A stretch of DNA of 64,000 nt from Dyadobacter fermentans DSM 18053 (GTDB lineage Bacteria > Bacteroidota > Bacteroidia > Cytophagales > Spirosomataceae). The number at the start of each line of letters is the position of its first letter. The first letter of the stretch is position 1. Position numbers and translations under genes: made by a program. Shown here piece after piece: positions 25,991 through 37,353 of this stretch. Under the pieces are notes generated by a model. The model saw nothing but the letters and a program-made list of their open reading frames with translations, was not told the DNA's origin and did not search any database. Location: positions 4,193,501 through 4,257,500 of the forward strand of contig NC_013037.1 in the NCBI RefSeq assembly GCF_000023125.1. Reading direction: 5' to 3'.

Positions 25991-26452
25991 TTAATTCGTT
26001 TTAGAGGCTGCAACTTTTACGGCTTCGCGAATGCGGTGGTAAGTGCCGCAGCGGCAAAGGTTGCCGCTCATCGCGCCCACGATCTCCTCGTCGGTTGGTT
26101 TGGGTTTTTCTTTGAGGAATGCGGCGGCGGTCATGATCTGGCCTGCCTGGCAGTAACCGCATTGCGCCACGTCCACTTCGTCCCACGCCTTCTGTACCGG
26201 GTGATCGCCTTTTTCGGACAGGCCTTCAATGGTGGTGACTTTCGCTTTTCCTACCGCCGAAACCGGCAGTACGCATGAGCGAACGGCCTTGCCGTCGAGG
26301 TGAACGGTGCAGGCCCCGCATTGTGCGATACCGCAGCCATATTTGGTACCTACGAGGCCCAGATTATCGCGCAAAACCCATAGCAGCGGGGTATCTCCCT
26401 CCACATCGGCGCTGTATGCACGGTTGTTAATAGTCAGTTTGAATGATGCCAT
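25991..26452 (-). CDS. [2Fe-2S] small subunit of the molybdenum hydroxylase (IorA family)
   Basis: 153 residues, full family length. Plant-type ferredoxin domain with [16 protein letters not shown] and a later Cys (about residues 37-60), then the helical [2Fe-2S] domain with CGYCQAGQ and GNLCRCGTY (about 98-135). These eight cysteines bind the two clusters that pass electrons from molybdopterin to an acceptor. It has no signal of its own; it is presumably exported with the Tat-bearing large subunit encoded 2 bases downstream. A hairpin of 9 bp (26464-26507) lies just upstream, between this gene and DUF3467. Confidence 0.93.
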   Translation of the reverse strand: MASFKLTINNRAYSADVEGDTPLLWVLRDNLGLVGTKYGCGIAQCGACTVHLDGKAVRSCVLPVSAVGKAKVTTIEGLSEKGDHPVQKAWDEVDVAQCGYCQAGQIMTAAAFLKEKPKPTDEEIVGAMSGNLCRCGTYHRIREAVKVAASKTN

Positions 26453-26546
26453 GGTGATTAAGAGTTTGGCAAAAGTTACAAAAAATCATCAAAGAAGCCA
26501 AACTCCTTATTCGCGAAGTACCTGATTAATAGCGATATAGCCGTGC

Positions 26547-26876
26547 TTACGCTTCGCCTCCGGGGCCGCCAAAACTAATGGGGAAATTGAATGTAGGCTC
26601 GCTGTCCTGGGAATTTTGTATCGGACCGTACTGATCCTCATACTTTTGAATGTTATCGCGCAATGCGGCCACCAGACGTTTGGCATGCTCGGGCGTTACG
26701 ATGATCCGGGCTTTCACTTTCGCGCGCGGGACGCCCGGCATGAGGCGGATGAAGTCAAGAATAAATTCGCTGTTGGAGTGGGCGATCATGGCCAGGTTGG
26801 AATACACGCCTTCTGCCATTTCCTCCGACAGCTCCACATTGATCTGTTGTTCGTTTTCCTTGTTTTCTTCTTTCAT
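26547..26876 (-). CDS. DUF3467-family protein
   Basis: 109 residues from the ATG of MKEENKENEQQ. The frame is open for 36 more codons, but that stretch overlaps the terminator hairpins behind rpoC and is not conserved-looking. The core (EGVYSNLAMIAHSNSEFILDFIRLMPGVPRAKVKARIIVTP) is the DUF3467 signature. DUF3467 proteins are small, widespread in bacteria, cytoplasmic and without known function. It lies downstream of rpoC but behind two terminators, so it probably has its own promoter, which I could not identify. The Gly/Pro-rich tail GGPGGEA is typical of Bacteroidota members. Confidence 0.85.
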   Translation of the reverse strand: MKEENKENEQQINVELSEEMAEGVYSNLAMIAHSNSEFILDFIRLMPGVPRAKVKARIIVTPEHAKRLVAALRDNIQKYEDQYGPIQNSQDSEPTFNFPISFGGPGGEA

Positions 26877-26930
26877 TGCTGGATTTGAATAGCTCTCGCT
26901 ACTGATTTTTCTTTTAATGGGGAAATTACT

Positions 26931-26957
26931 AAAAATACCGGGCTTGGGAAAGCCCGG
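26931..26957 (-). terminator. Second intrinsic terminator downstream of rpoC
   Basis: ccgggctt-ggga-aagcccgg with ATTTTT following on the minus strand. It stands 36 bases beyond the first rpoC terminator, giving a tandem stop. Confidence 0.75.
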
Positions 26958-26992
26958 CATGGCAGGCGTCACTTGGGAAGGCAAGCTTGAAA

Positions 26993-27032
26993 AGCAAAGA
27001 GCCGGTCCCGCTAATGCAGGCCGGCTCTTTGC
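26993..27032 (-). terminator. Intrinsic terminator of the rpoBC operon
   Basis: agcaaagagccgg / ccggctctttgct, a 13-bp perfect stem, followed on the minus strand by TTTTC, 20 bases after the rpoC stop. Confidence 0.85.
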
Positions 27033-27051
27033 TTACTCATATTCAGTCGGA

Positions 27052-30000
27052 TTACGCCAACTCCTTTTTCTTGCGCGATTGTCTCTCGCGAGAATCGGAC
27101 AGCGCATCGAATTCTTCTTTCGATCCAACGATCAGGTTTTCGTATTGACGCATACCTGTACCGGCCGGAATGAGGTGACCTACGATCACGTTCTCTTTCA
27201 AGCCTTTCAGTTCGTCGCGTTTTCCACGAACAGCCGCTTCGCTCAATACTTTGGTTGTTTCCTGGAATGAAGCCGCGGAAACAAAGCTTTCAGTACCCAA
27301 AGAAGCTTGTGTGATACCCATCAGGGTTGGTCTTGCTACCGCAGCTTGCGCGTCACGGGCAGTAACCAATTTCAGGTCACGACGTTTCAGGCTTGAATTC
27401 TCATCGCGCAAACGACGAACTGAAACGATCATACCAGGCTTCAATGTTTCGGAGCTACCAGCGTCCTCAACCACTTTCATATCCAGGATTTTGTCGTTTT
27501 CCTCGCGGAATACCACGCGGTCAACTGCCTGCATTTCAAGGAAGTTGGTGTCACCAGCGTCCAGGATATCTACTTTCTGCATCATCTGGCGCACGATACA
27601 CTCGATGTGTTTATCGTTGATCTTCACACCTTGCAGACGGTATACTTCCTGGATCTCGTTCACGAGGTACTCCTGAACGGCGGTTGGTCCTTTGATAGAA
27701 AGGATGTCCGCAGGGGTGATAGCACCATCGGAAAGCGGGTCACCGGCGCGTACGAAGTCGCCATCCTGAACAAGGATGTGTTTCGACAAAGGCACCATGT
27801 AACGGCGTTGTGTTCCGTCTTTCGATTCGATATGGATTTCACGGTTACCGCGTTTCACGCCGCCGTAAGATACCACACCGTCGATTTCAGAAACCGTCGC
27901 AGGGTTAGACGGGTTACGTGCTTCGAACAATTCGGTCACACGTGGCAGACCTCCCGTGATATCGCGTGTTTTACCAACGACACGTGGGATTTTCGCCAGC
28001 GGCTGACCAGCTTTGATAGCGGCACCTGCCTTCACAACCAGACGCGCTCCAACAGGAAGGTTATAGCCCTTTTCAGTCTGATCTTTCAACAATGTAGACT
28101 TACCTTTCACCACGATCGCCGGGTTTTTGGTTTTGTCACGCGTTTCAATGATCACCGACTCCTGGAAGCCTGTTTGTTCGTCAAATTCTTCACGGAATGT
28201 GATACCTTCTTCGATCGCGTCGAAGGAAACCGTTCCAGTGAATTCTGAAAGGATTACCGCGTGGTAAGGGTCCCAGGTACAAAGTTCCTGTCCTTTGAAT
28301 ACGGTATCACCTTCTTTCACCTGCAAATGCGCACCGTAAGGTACATTGTTCGAGATCAGCAGTTGTTTCGTTTCAGGGTGAACGATTTTCACCTCACCTG
28401 AACGACCCATTACTACCGTTACTTCGTCGCCTTCTGAGTTAACAGATTGTACCAAACGAAGATCTTCGAACTGGATCAAACCGTCGAATTTCGCTTTGAT
28501 GTTGGCTTCAACAGAGATGTTGGAAGCCGTACCACCCACGTGGAATGTACGGAGTGTCAGCTGTGTACCCGGCTCACCGATTGACTGGGAAGCGATTACA
28601 CCTACTGCCTCACCGATGTTTACCATCTGGGCAGACGCCAGGCTGCGTCCGTAGCATTTCGCGCAAACACCGTCGCGGGTTTCGCAAGTCAGTACCGAAC
28701 GGATTTCCACAGTTTCGATCGCTGTTTCATCAATGTAAGCAGCAATTTCCTCTGTGATTTCCTGGCCGGCAGTCAGGATCAATTCGTTGCTCAACGGATC
28801 GAACACGTCATGAACGCTCACACGACCCAGGATACGCTCTGACAATGGTTCTACAATATCCTCATTGTCTTTCAACGCAGAGATTGCTATACCACGGAGC
28901 GAGCCGCAGTCTTCTTCCACTACTACCACGTCTTGCGCAACGTCGTGCAAACGACGGGTCAGGTAACCCGCATCCGCAGTTTTCAACGCGGTATCGGCCA
29001 AACCTTTACGCGCACCGTGGGTAGAGATAAAGTATTCCAAAACGTCGAGACCTTCTTTAAAATTAGAAAGAATCGGGTTTTCGATGATTTCACCGGCACC
29101 ACCAGCGATGTTTTTCTGAGGTTTGGCCATAAGACCCCTCATACCACCCAACTGACGGATCTGCTCACGGGAACCGCGGGCTCCGGAGTGCATCATCATA
29201 TAGATTGAGTTGAATCCGCCTTTGTCTGTTTCCAGCTGCTTCATCAACGTCTCTGTAATGCGTGAGTTAACGCGCGTCCAGATATCGATTACCTGGTTGT
29301 AACGTTCGTTCTCGGTGATGAGACCCATCAGGTAGTTGTTCCAGACGTTTTCAACATCGCCTTTCGCCTGCTCGATGAGTTTTTCTTTTTCACTTGGAAC
29401 CATTACATCGTCCAATCCCATTGACAAACCGCCTTTGAAGGCCATTTGGAAACCGAGTTCTTTGATTTCATCCAGGAATTGAGCCGTACGGGCCACACCA
29501 GCTTGTTTGAATACCAAACCGATGATCTGCTGAAGTTTTTTCTTGGTCAACAATTCGTTGATATAACCAACCTCCTCAGGAACAGCCTGGTTGAACAGGA
29601 TACGACCTGCAACGGTGTCGATCAGCTTAATTTCAAATGTACCGTCCTCGTTACGAACGCGAACGCGGCATTTGATATTCGCATGTTTCGACAATTTGCC
29701 TTCGTTGATCGCGATGATCACCTCATCTGGACCGTAGAAGATTTTGCCTTCTCCGATGATCGGATATTGCTCGGTGCTTACGCGACCTTTTGTTACATAA
29801 TACAGACCCAAAACCATATCCTGCGATGGTACCGTAATCGGCGCACCGTTGGCTGGGTTAAGAATGTTATGCGACGAAAGCATTAGCATAGACGCTTCCA
29901 AAACGGCTTCCTGACCCAGTGGTACGTGTACCGCCATCTGGTCACCGTCAAAGTCGGCGTTGAATGCCGTACACACCAATGGGTGAAGCTGGATTGCCTT

Positions 30001-31374
30001 ACCTTCGATCAGTTTAGGCTGGAATGCCTGGATACCCAAACGGTGAAGTGTCGGAGCACGGTTAAGCAATACCGGGTGACCTTTCAGTACGTTTTCGAGA
30101 ATATCCCAGATCACAGGGTCCTTGCGGTCTACGATCTTCTTCGCTGATTTTACAGTTTTAACAATACCACGCTCGATGAGCTTGCGGATGATGAACGGCT
30201 TGAAAAGCTCGGCAGCCATGTCTTTCGGCAGACCGCATTCGTGCAGTTTCAATTCAGGACCTACCACGATAACCGAACGACCAGAGTAGTCAACGCGCTT
30301 ACCGAGCAAGTTCTGACGGAAACGGCCTTGCTTACCTTTCAGCATGTCTGAAAGTGATTTCAAAGCACGGTTACCTTCCGAACGTACCGCATTTACTTTC
30401 CGGCTGTTGTCGAAAAGCGAGTCAACCGCTTCCTGCAACATACGCTTTTCGTTACGCAAGATCACCTCAGGTGCCTTGATCTCGATGAGGCGTTTCAGAC
30501 GGTTGTTACGGATGATCACACGACGGTAAAGGTCGTTCAAATCCGAAGTCGCGAAACGGCCACCATCCAGGGGTACCAATGGACGCAATTCTGGTGGAAT
30601 AACCGGTACCATTTTGATCACCATCCATTCAGGGCGGTTTTCGATACGGGTATTCGCATCACGGAATGCTTCTACCACTTTCAAGCGCTTCAAAGCTTCC
30701 GCTTTACGTTGCTGAGAAGTGTCGGTAGCAGCCTGGTGACGGAGTTCATAAGAAAGTTCGTCGAGCTTAATGCGGCTCAACAGCATTTCCAATGCATCGG
30801 CACCCATTTTCGCGATGAATTTGTTGGGATCCGTGTCAGGAAGCAACTGGTTCTCGCGTGGGAGCTTGTCAACGATATCGAGGTATTCGTCTTCGGTCAG
30901 GAAGTCGAGGTAGCCAACGCCGTCCTCTTCTTTGATACCTGGCTGAACAACCGCGTACCGTTCGTAATAAATGATCTGGTCGAGTTTCTTGGTAGAAAGT
31001 CCCAACAGATAACCGATTTTGTTCGGCAAGCTGCGGAAGTACCAGATATGTGCAACAGGAACCACGAGTTCAATGTGGCCCATGCGCTCGCGGCGAACCT
31101 TTTTCTCGGTTACCTCGACACCGCAACGGTCGCAGATGATTCCTTTATAGCGAATGCGCTTGTATTTACCGCAGTGACATTCCCAGTCTTTTACAGGACC
31201 GAAAATGCGCTCGCAGAACAGACCGCCCATCTCCGGCTTGTAGGTCCGGTAGTTGATGGTTTCAGGCTGGGTTACCTCACCGAAGGAGCTTTCTAGAATA
31301 GACTCCGGTGACGCCAGACTGATGGTCATTCTGGAAAAGTCGCTGTTTAATTTTTTATTCTTTTTGAAAGACAT
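27052..31374 (-). CDS. rpoC: DNA-directed RNA polymerase subunit beta'
   Basis: 1,440 residues, normal for Bacteroidota. The zinc-binding Cys set near the N-terminus is C66, C68, C81 and C84 (ECHCGK ... CDRCGVEV). The catalytic magnesium loop NADFDGDQ puts Asp at 474, 476 and 478. A second zinc site is in [17 protein letters not shown]. Bridge-helix and trigger-loop regions are intact ([25 protein letters not shown]). It forms the active-site cleft of RNA polymerase with RpoB, encoded 89 bases upstream. A hairpin sits in that gap. Two tandem terminators follow. Start ATG as in family ([10 protein letters not shown]). Confidence 0.98.
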   Translation of the reverse strand: MSFKKNKKLNSDFSRMTISLASPESILESSFGEVTQPETINYRTYKPEMGGLFCERIFGPVKDWECHCGKYKRIRYKGIICDRCGVEVTEKKVRRERMGHIELVVPVAHIWYFRSLPNKIGYLLGLSTKKLDQIIYYERYAVVQPGIKEEDGVGYLDFLTEDEYLDIVDKLPRENQLLPDTDPNKFIAKMGADALEMLLSRIKLDELSYELRHQAATDTSQQRKAEALKRLKVVEAFRDANTRIENRPEWMVIKMVPVIPPELRPLVPLDGGRFATSDLNDLYRRVIIRNNRLKRLIEIKAPEVILRNEKRMLQEAVDSLFDNSRKVNAVRSEGNRALKSLSDMLKGKQGRFRQNLLGKRVDYSGRSVIVVGPELKLHECGLPKDMAAELFKPFIIRKLIERGIVKTVKSAKKIVDRKDPVIWDILENVLKGHPVLLNRAPTLHRLGIQAFQPKLIEGKAIQLHPLVCTAFNADFDGDQMAVHVPLGQEAVLEASMLMLSSHNILNPANGAPITVPSQDMVLGLYYVTKGRVSTEQYPIIGEGKIFYGPDEVIIAINEGKLSKHANIKCRVRVRNEDGTFEIKLIDTVAGRILFNQAVPEEVGYINELLTKKKLQQIIGLVFKQAGVARTAQFLDEIKELGFQMAFKGGLSMGLDDVMVPSEKEKLIEQAKGDVENVWNNYLMGLITENERYNQVIDIWTRVNSRITETLMKQLETDKGGFNSIYMMMHSGARGSREQIRQLGGMRGLMAKPQKNIAGGAGEIIENPILSNFKEGLDVLEYFISTHGARKGLADTALKTADAGYLTRRLHDVAQDVVVVEEDCGSLRGIAISALKDNEDIVEPLSERILGRVSVHDVFDPLSNELILTAGQEITEEIAAYIDETAIETVEIRSVLTCETRDGVCAKCYGRSLASAQMVNIGEAVGVIASQSIGEPGTQLTLRTFHVGGTASNISVEANIKAKFDGLIQFEDLRLVQSVNSEGDEVTVVMGRSGEVKIVHPETKQLLISNNVPYGAHLQVKEGDTVFKGQELCTWDPYHAVILSEFTGTVSFDAIEEGITFREEFDEQTGFQESVIIETRDKTKNPAIVVKGKSTLLKDQTEKGYNLPVGARLVVKAGAAIKAGQPLAKIPRVVGKTRDITGGLPRVTELFEARNPSNPATVSEIDGVVSYGGVKRGNREIHIESKDGTQRRYMVPLSKHILVQDGDFVRAGDPLSDGAITPADILSIKGPTAVQEYLVNEIQEVYRLQGVKINDKHIECIVRQMMQKVDILDAGDTNFLEMQAVDRVVFREENDKILDMKVVEDAGSSETLKPGMIVSVRRLRDENSSLKRRDLKLVTARDAQAAVARPTLMGITQASLGTESFVSAASFQETTKVLSEAAVRGKRDELKGLKENVIVGHLIPAGTGMRQYENLIVGSKEEFDALSDSRERQSRKKKELA

Positions 31375-31423
31375 AATAAAGAGTCGTTTGTCTGTTAGTC
31401 GAAACTAATTCAATTGCTTTTTT

Positions 31424-31453
31424 TAAGCAGCGCACTTTTCAATGCGCTGCTTA
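31424..31453 (-). other. Hairpin in the rpoB-rpoC spacer
   Basis: taagcagcgca-cttttcaa-tgcgctgctta, an 11-bp stem with 8-base loop, between the rpoB stop and rpoC start. On the transcribed strand it is followed by A's, not T's, so it is not a terminator. It may be a processing or stability element that separates the two cistrons. Confidence 0.5.
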
Positions 31454-31463
31454 CGACTAGAAA

Positions 31464-34400
31464 TTAGTCCAGTGTAATCTCCAATGCTAGTCCGCGAAGC
31501 TCGTGAACAAGTACGTTGAATGACTCTGGGATATTTGGTTTCGGAAGGTTTTCACCTTTCACGATCGCTTCGTACGCTTTGGCACGGCCTACCACATCAT
31601 CGGATTTCACAGTGAGGATCTCTTGCAGAATGTGGGAAGCACCGAACGCTTCAAGCGCCCACACTTCCATTTCACCGAAACGCTGTCCACCGAACTGCGC
31701 TTTACCACCCAATGGTTGTTGAGTAATGAGCGAGTATGGCCCGATAGAACGCGCGTGCATTTTATCGTCAACCAAGTGGCCCAGTTTCATCATGTACATC
31801 AGACCGACTGTAACCGGCTGGTCGAACTGCTCACCAGTGAGACCATTGTACAGATAAGTACGTCCCCAATCCGGCAGACCTGCTTCTTTCAACTCGGCAG
31901 CAACTTCCGCTTCGGTAGCACCGTCAAAGATCGGTGTTGCGTAGCGTCGGCCAAGTTTCAGACCAGCCCATGCGAGGATGGTTTCGTAAATCTGACCGAT
32001 GTTCATACGTGAAGGTACCCCGAGTGGGTTCAACACGATGTTTACCGGCGTTCCGTCTTCCAGGAATGGCATATCCTCGTCACGAACGATACGGGCAACA
32101 ACCCCTTTGTTACCGTGGCGACCCGCCATTTTATCACCCACTTTCAGCTTGCGCTTCTTAGCGATGTATACTTTCGCGAGTTTCACGATACCTGCTGGCA
32201 ATTCATCACCTACTTCCAATGCGAAACGATCGCGTTTGAAGCGGCCCATTACTTCGCTGCGGGCATTCAGGTAGTTTTTCAACACCAGCGAGATCTGACG
32301 GTTGGTGTCAGCGTCGTCGCTCCAAGAGTCGGTCAATACGTCTCCGATGAGGTTTACCTCTTCGGGAACAGCGTACTGGCTTTCGTCGCGGTACGGGTTG
32401 TTCGCAGGGAACAAGTTCTCGGAGATATTTCTCACATTGAACTTCATTCCTTTGCTGATCAGCTCGTCACCGAATTTGTGCTTCACGCCTGAGCTCGTTT
32501 TGCCGTCAGTCAGCTGAACCAGCTTGTCGATCACACGACCGCGCAATGCCGTCAGGTCACGGCTGTATTTCTTCATCAACAGACGCAGCTCGTCTTTATG
32601 TTTTGCACGCTCTTCTTTGGTCGGGCGGGAGAACAGTTTGGTATCGATTACCACACCTTTCATCGATGGCGGTGCTTTTTTGGAAGCATCCTTCACATCA
32701 CCAGCCTTATCGCCGAAGATCGCACGAAGGAGTTTTTCTTCCGGGGTAGGATCAGATTCTCCTTTTGGAGTAATCTTACCGATCAGGATATCACCTTCTT
32801 TAACCTCAGTACCTACTTGTACGATACCATTTTCGTCGAGGTTCTTCACAGTTTCCTCACTTACGTTCGGGATCTCAGCGGTCAGCTCTTCTTCTCCGCG
32901 TTTGGTATCACGCACTTCCAGTTCGAATTCTTCGATGTGGATCGAAGTAAAGATATCGTCGCGTACTACTTTTTCGGAGATTACGATCGCATCCTCGAAG
33001 TTGTATCCCTGCCAAGGCATGAATGCAACCAACAAGTTACGGCCCAATGCCAACTCGCCACCTTCGGTACCATATCCCTGGCAAAGCGGCTCGCCTTTCT
33101 TCACTTTCTGGCCTTTCAACACCATTGGTTGAAGGTTCAAGCAAGTGTCCTGGTTGGTACGACGGAATTTCACGAGGTTGTAAGTAACACTGTCGTCAAT
33201 GAAGCTTACCAGACGGTCCTCATCCGTTCTGTCGTATTTCACAACGATTTTCTTCGAATCCACGAATTCGATTTCACCGTCGCCTTCCGCTACTACCAAT
33301 GCACGTGAGTCCATGGCAACACGGCGTTCCAGACCAGTTCCTACGATTGGAGCCTGAGGGCGCAACAAAGGCACACCCTGGCGCTGCATGTTCGATCCCA
33401 TCAATGCACGGTTCGCATCATCGTGTTCGAGGAACGGGATCAGCGAAGCCGCTACCGATACGATCTGGTTGGCAGCAACGTCCATATAAGACGCTTGCGA
33501 AGGATCTACCATCGGGAAGTCACCTTCGAAACGTGTTTTAATTTTCTCAACGGTGAAGTTTCCTTCTTTATCCACAGAAGCATTCGCTTGTGCGATGTAC
33601 TTGGAATCTTCTTCTTCCGCCGTCATGTAAATCAGCTCGTCGGTCAGCTTTCCTGAGCCGTCGATCACGCGGTAAGGCGTTTCGATGAAGCCCATTCCAT
33701 TCACTTTCGCAAATACGCAAAGTGACGAGATCAGACCGATGTTCGGACCTTCGGGTGTTTCGATCGTACACAGACGCCCGTAGTGGGTGTAGTGAACGTC
33801 ACGAACCTCGAAACCTGCTCTTTCACGGGAAAGACCACCTGGCCCGAGTGCCGACATACGACGTTTGTGCGTAATCTCAGCCAATGGGTTGGTTTGGTCC
33901 ATGAACTGAGAAAGCTGGTTGGTACCGAAGAACGAGTTGATTACTGATGACAATGTTCTTGCATTGATCAGATCAACAGGTTTGAAATCTTCGTTATCAC
34001 GCACGTTCATACGCTCCTTGATGGTACGCGCCATACGTGCCAAACCTACACCAAACTGTGCATACAACTGCTCGCCAACCGTACGTACACGACGGTTTGA
34101 CAAGTGATCGATATCATCGACTACCGCTTTCGCATTGATCAAACCGATCAGGTATTTCACGATGGAAACGATATCACCGGTTGTCAGAACGCGCACGTCG
34201 AGGCTGGTATCCGATCCCAATTTCTTGTTGATACGGTAACGGCCTACATCGCCCAGGTCGTAACGCTTATCCGAGAAGAACAAGCTCTGGATCACGTCAC
34301 GTGCAGTTTGCTCGTCCGGAGCTTCCGCATTACGCAGCTGACGGTAAATTTGCTCAACAGCTTCCTTGTCGGAGTTTGAGCTATCTTTTTGAAGCGTATT

Positions 34401-35330
34401 ATAAATGATGTTATAATCCGCTACGTTCATGTCCTCTTTGTGCATGATGATCGATTTCTGACCTGATTCCAGGATCACATCGATATCATCCGCAGAAATA
34501 GTAGAGTCACGTTCCAGCAACACTTCGTTACGCTGGATTGACACTACCTCGCCGGTATCCTCATCCACGAAGTCCTCAGTCCAAGTACGGAGAACCCTTG
34601 CCGCCAACCGGCGTCCTACTGCCTTTTTCAGGTTAGCAGGTGTTGCGCTGATTTCTTCCGAAAGGCCGAAGAGGTCGAGGATGTCTTTATCAGATCCGAA
34701 ACCGATCGCTCTCAAAAGTGTAGTTACCGGGAACTTCTTCTTACGGTCGATGTACGCGTACATCACGTTGTTCACGTCCGTAGAGAATTCGATCCAGGAA
34801 CCTTTGAATGGAATAATCCGCGCAGAATATAGTTTGGAACCGTTGGTGTGCTTGCTCATCGAGAAGAACACGCCTGGTGAACGGTGAAGCTGAGATACGA
34901 TTACACGCTCAGCACCATTGATCACGAACGAACCGCGTTCGGTCATGTAAGGAATGTTTCCGAGGAATACTTCCTGCTCAATGGTTTCAAATTCTTCATG
35001 ATCGGCGTCATTACAGATCAAACGCAGTTTCGCCTTCAAAGGCACTGCGTAAGTCAGACCGCGATCGATGGATTCGTCGACAGAATACTTCGGTGGTTCA
35101 AGGAGGTAATCGATGAACTCGAGAACGAAGTTTTCGCGTGAGTCGGCGATGGGGAAGTTTTCAGCGAAAACTTTGTAAAGTCCTTCTCCGGAACGGTCTT
35201 CAACCGACGTATCCAGACTGAAGAAATCCCGGAATGATTGTACCTGGATTCCCAAAAGATCCGGATAATCGATAATCTGATTGATCCTTGAGAAGTTCTT
35301 TCTTGGTGTTTTTGGATTAATAGTAGCCAA
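31464..35330 (-). CDS. rpoB: DNA-directed RNA polymerase subunit beta
   Basis: 1,288 residues. The rifampicin-pocket segment is present ([20 protein letters not shown] ... SALGPGGL) and keeps the residues equivalent to E. coli Q513, D516, H526 and S531, so no classical resistance change is seen there. The position of S522 is Ala, probably natural variation. Other signatures: [29 protein letters not shown] and the C-terminal [13 protein letters not shown]. It pairs with RpoC. It lies 279 bases downstream of rplL, with an attenuator-like hairpin and a possible internal promoter between. Confidence 0.98.
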   Translation of the reverse strand: MATINPKTPRKNFSRINQIIDYPDLLGIQVQSFRDFFSLDTSVEDRSGEGLYKVFAENFPIADSRENFVLEFIDYLLEPPKYSVDESIDRGLTYAVPLKAKLRLICNDADHEEFETIEQEVFLGNIPYMTERGSFVINGAERVIVSQLHRSPGVFFSMSKHTNGSKLYSARIIPFKGSWIEFSTDVNNVMYAYIDRKKKFPVTTLLRAIGFGSDKDILDLFGLSEEISATPANLKKAVGRRLAARVLRTWTEDFVDEDTGEVVSIQRNEVLLERDSTISADDIDVILESGQKSIIMHKEDMNVADYNIIYNTLQKDSSNSDKEAVEQIYRQLRNAEAPDEQTARDVIQSLFFSDKRYDLGDVGRYRINKKLGSDTSLDVRVLTTGDIVSIVKYLIGLINAKAVVDDIDHLSNRRVRTVGEQLYAQFGVGLARMARTIKERMNVRDNEDFKPVDLINARTLSSVINSFFGTNQLSQFMDQTNPLAEITHKRRMSALGPGGLSRERAGFEVRDVHYTHYGRLCTIETPEGPNIGLISSLCVFAKVNGMGFIETPYRVIDGSGKLTDELIYMTAEEEDSKYIAQANASVDKEGNFTVEKIKTRFEGDFPMVDPSQASYMDVAANQIVSVAASLIPFLEHDDANRALMGSNMQRQGVPLLRPQAPIVGTGLERRVAMDSRALVVAEGDGEIEFVDSKKIVVKYDRTDEDRLVSFIDDSVTYNLVKFRRTNQDTCLNLQPMVLKGQKVKKGEPLCQGYGTEGGELALGRNLLVAFMPWQGYNFEDAIVISEKVVRDDIFTSIHIEEFELEVRDTKRGEEELTAEIPNVSEETVKNLDENGIVQVGTEVKEGDILIGKITPKGESDPTPEEKLLRAIFGDKAGDVKDASKKAPPSMKGVVIDTKLFSRPTKEERAKHKDELRLLMKKYSRDLTALRGRVIDKLVQLTDGKTSSGVKHKFGDELISKGMKFNVRNISENLFPANNPYRDESQYAVPEEVNLIGDVLTDSWSDDADTNRQISLVLKNYLNARSEVMGRFKRDRFALEVGDELPAGIVKLAKVYIAKKRKLKVGDKMAGRHGNKGVVARIVRDEDMPFLEDGTPVNIVLNPLGVPSRMNIGQIYETILAWAGLKLGRRYATPIFDGATEAEVAAELKEAGLPDWGRTYLYNGLTGEQFDQPVTVGLMYMMKLGHLVDDKMHARSIGPYSLITQQPLGGKAQFGGQRFGEMEVWALEAFGASHILQEILTVKSDDVVGRAKAYEAIVKGENLPKPNIPESFNVLVHELRGLALEITLD

Positions 35331-35448
35331 GGCTATGTGTGATTTGGGTTAGCAGAAAAACTAGTTAGTTTTAACCTAATCTATTGCCTCGTAGAGAAAG
35401 GTTAGCCGTCCCTGTTCTTCCATTCTACGAGTAAGGAAGTGTTTCGGA

Positions 35449-35456
35449 CAAAGTTA
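35449..35456 (-). promoter_or_regulatory. Possible internal -7 element for rpoBC
   Basis: TAACTTTG on the minus strand matches TAnnTTTG and lies about 120 bases before the rpoB start, downstream of the attenuator hairpin. No good -33 element is seen at the right distance. Confidence 0.3.
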
Positions 35457-35550
35457 ACCGGAAGGGGATTTCGGAAGCGATCTCGTCGCCACCTCTAACC
35501 AGAACGATAAAAAAGTGATTTTCGTTTGGTTTGTGTAGAAAACAGGAAAA

Positions 35551-35570
35551 GACCTGACGGTTGTCAGGCC
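35551..35570 (-). terminator. Attenuator-like hairpin between rplL and rpoB
   Basis: cctgac-ggtt-gtcagg stem (35553-35568) followed on the minus strand by TCTTTTCC: a short stem and weak T-run, as expected of a partial terminator. In E. coli the rplL-rpoB gap also holds an attenuator that lowers rpoBC relative to ribosomal proteins. Confidence 0.55.
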
Positions 35571-35609
35571 TAATCCCTAAGAATTTATCTTCTAATGCTG
35601 TGGAGCAAA

Positions 35610-35996
35610 TTACTTCACTTCAACTTCTGCACCAGCTTCTTCCAATTGCTTTTTCAAAGCATCAGCTTCGTCTTTAGCAACACCTTCTTTTACAGGTTTT
35701 GGAGCGCCGTCAACGAGTTCTTTCGCTTCTTTCAGGCCAAGACCAGTCAGGTCTTTAACCAATTTCACAACAGCCAATTTACCAGCACCAGCTGATTTCA
35801 AGATCACATCGAAAGATGTTTTCTCTTCAACCGCAGGAGCATCAGCACCAGCGCCACCAGCAGGACCTGCTACCATTACTGCACCAGCAGCTGCTGGCTC
35901 AATACCGTACTCGTCTTTAAGAATTGCAGCCAATTCGTTCACTTCTTTAACCGTAAGGTTAACAAGCTGTTCTGCGAAAGCTTTCAAATCTGCCAT
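35610..35996 (-). CDS. rplL: Large ribosomal subunit protein bL12 (L7/L12)
   Basis: 128 residues from the ATG of [14 protein letters not shown]; the open frame runs 21 codons further, but those residues are not part of L12. N-terminal dimerisation helices (1-30), an Ala/Gly-rich hinge (about 40-58) and the C-terminal factor-binding domain ([13 protein letters not shown] ... [20 protein letters not shown]). Several copies bind L10 to form the ribosomal stalk that recruits EF-Tu, EF-G and other GTPases. Follows rplJ by 90 bases. Confidence 0.97.
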   Translation of the reverse strand: MADLKAFAEQLVNLTVKEVNELAAILKDEYGIEPAAAGAVMVAGPAGGAGADAPAVEEKTSFDVILKSAGAGKLAVVKLVKDLTGLGLKEAKELVDGAPKPVKEGVAKDEADALKKQLEEAGAEVEVK

Positions 35997-36086
35997 TTTA
36001 TTTTTGATTTTTTTGATTATACAATAAGATGATTTAAAAAAGGCTCCTTTAATTATCAACCCGGAGAGCTAAGCCTGGCTATTTAA

Positions 36087-36617
36087 TTAGTCTTCTTTTT
36101 CAGATAAAGTTTTCAAGATACCAGCCAGGTTCTGTCCGCCGCTTGTAAGAGCGCCGATAACATTTTTGGCAGGCGATTGCAACAATCCGATCACTTCGCC
36201 GATCAGTTCTTGTTTCGATTTCAGTGAAATCAGAACGTCCAGCTGGCTTTCTCCTACGAAAACGGCAGTGTCAACAGAAGCTCCTTTGAACTTCAATTTG
36301 TCGCTACCTGATTTCTTTTTGAATTCCTTGATCAGTTGCGCAGGTACTTTACCTGACTCCGGGTGAAACATTACTCCGGAAAATCCTTTCAACACTTCGT
36401 CGAAAGAAGAATAATCCGTATCTAGTGTTTCGAGCGCTTTTTTAATCAATGTATTCTTCACAACACGATATTCTACGCCACGTTCGAAGCAAAGTCTTCT
36501 CAGTGAGTCCACCTCGCTCACGGACATGCCCGCTGCATTGGTGATGTAGAAGTATGGAGTGTTGGCGAATTTCTGACTTAACTCGTCAATAATTACTGCT
36601 TTTTCTTCCCGTGTCAT
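36087..36617 (-). CDS. rplJ: Large ribosomal subunit protein uL10
   Basis: 176 residues from the ATG of MTREEKAVIIDEL; the ORF extends 13 codons into the rplA stop region, which is not L10 sequence. N-terminal rRNA-binding domain with the usual AGMSVSEVDSLRR and KNTLIKKAL segments; a C-terminal helix carries the L12 dimers. Only one base separates the rplA stop from this start, so translation is coupled and there is no room for the long L10-binding leader found before rplJ in E. coli. Autoregulation, if present, must use another site. Confidence 0.96.
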   Translation of the reverse strand: MTREEKAVIIDELSQKFANTPYFYITNAAGMSVSEVDSLRRLCFERGVEYRVVKNTLIKKALETLDTDYSSFDEVLKGFSGVMFHPESGKVPAQLIKEFKKKSGSDKLKFKGASVDTAVFVGESQLDVLISLKSKQELIGEVIGLLQSPAKNVIGALTSGGQNLAGILKTLSEKED

Positions 36618-36618
36618 A

Positions 36619-37317
36619 TTACAATCCTGGAATCGTGTTTTTGTCAATAATAACACCCGGGCTCATCGTACTAGACAAGTGAATGCTTTTTACGTAAGTA
36701 CCTTTTGCCGAAGAAGGCTTAAGGCGAACCAAGGTATTGATAACTTCAGTTGCGTTTTGCGCAAGCTGGTCAGTTCCGAAAGATACCTTTCCGATGCTGG
36801 TGTGGATGATACCGGTTTTGTCAACTTTGAAGTCGATTTTACCCGCTTTCACTTCCTTCACCGCTTTCGCTACATCCGGAGTTACAGTTCCAGACTTAGG
36901 GTTTGGCATCAGACCGCGAGGACCCAATACTTTACCAAGTCTACCTACTTTTGCCATTACACTTGGCATTGTAATAATCACGTCGATATCAGTCCAGCCT
37001 TGCTCGATTTTTGTAATGTATTCGTCAAGACCAACGTAATCTGCTCCTGCCTCTTTCGCTTCTGCCTCCTTGTCGGGAGTACACAGCACCAATACACGAA
37101 CTTCTTTTCCGGTTCCGTGTGGCAATGTTACCACGCCACGCACCATTTGGTCAGCTTTACGGGGATCTACGCCCAAACGAACGTCGATATCCACGGAAGC
37201 ATCAAATTTGGTATAGGAAATCGTTTTCAGAACATCCGCAGCAGCTTCAAGCGTGTAAGCCTGGGTTGCGTCGTATTTTGAAAGAGCTTCTTTTTGCTTT
37301 TTGGTCAATTTTCCCAT
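36619..37317 (-). CDS. rplA: Large ribosomal subunit protein uL1
   Basis: 232 residues, standard length. Recognised by [16 protein letters not shown], the [16 protein letters not shown] strand and the signature [17 protein letters not shown]. It forms the L1 stalk at the ribosomal E site and in many bacteria represses translation of its own rplK-rplA mRNA. The rplK-rplA gap is 36 bases; a likely L1-binding site on the mRNA was not identified by eye. Confidence 0.97.
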   Translation of the reverse strand: MGKLTKKQKEALSKYDATQAYTLEAAADVLKTISYTKFDASVDIDVRLGVDPRKADQMVRGVVTLPHGTGKEVRVLVLCTPDKEAEAKEAGADYVGLDEYITKIEQGWTDIDVIITMPSVMAKVGRLGKVLGPRGLMPNPKSGTVTPDVAKAVKEVKAGKIDFKVDKTGIIHTSIGKVSFGTDQLAQNATEVINTLVRLKPSSAKGTYVKSIHLSSTMSPGVIIDKNTIPGL

Positions 37318-37353
37318 GTTCTTTGTTTCTTTGGCGTATCTATAAATCTACGC

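Noticed and set aside
26877..26984. N-terminal extension of the DUF3467 protein
   Set aside because: It would be encoded across a terminator hairpin (26938-26957) and lacks family resemblance.
33880..33920. Rifampicin resistance change in rpoB (Ala at the S522-equivalent)
   Set aside because: All main resistance positions (Q513, D516, H526, S531 equivalents) are wild type, and Ala at this site is found naturally in other phyla.
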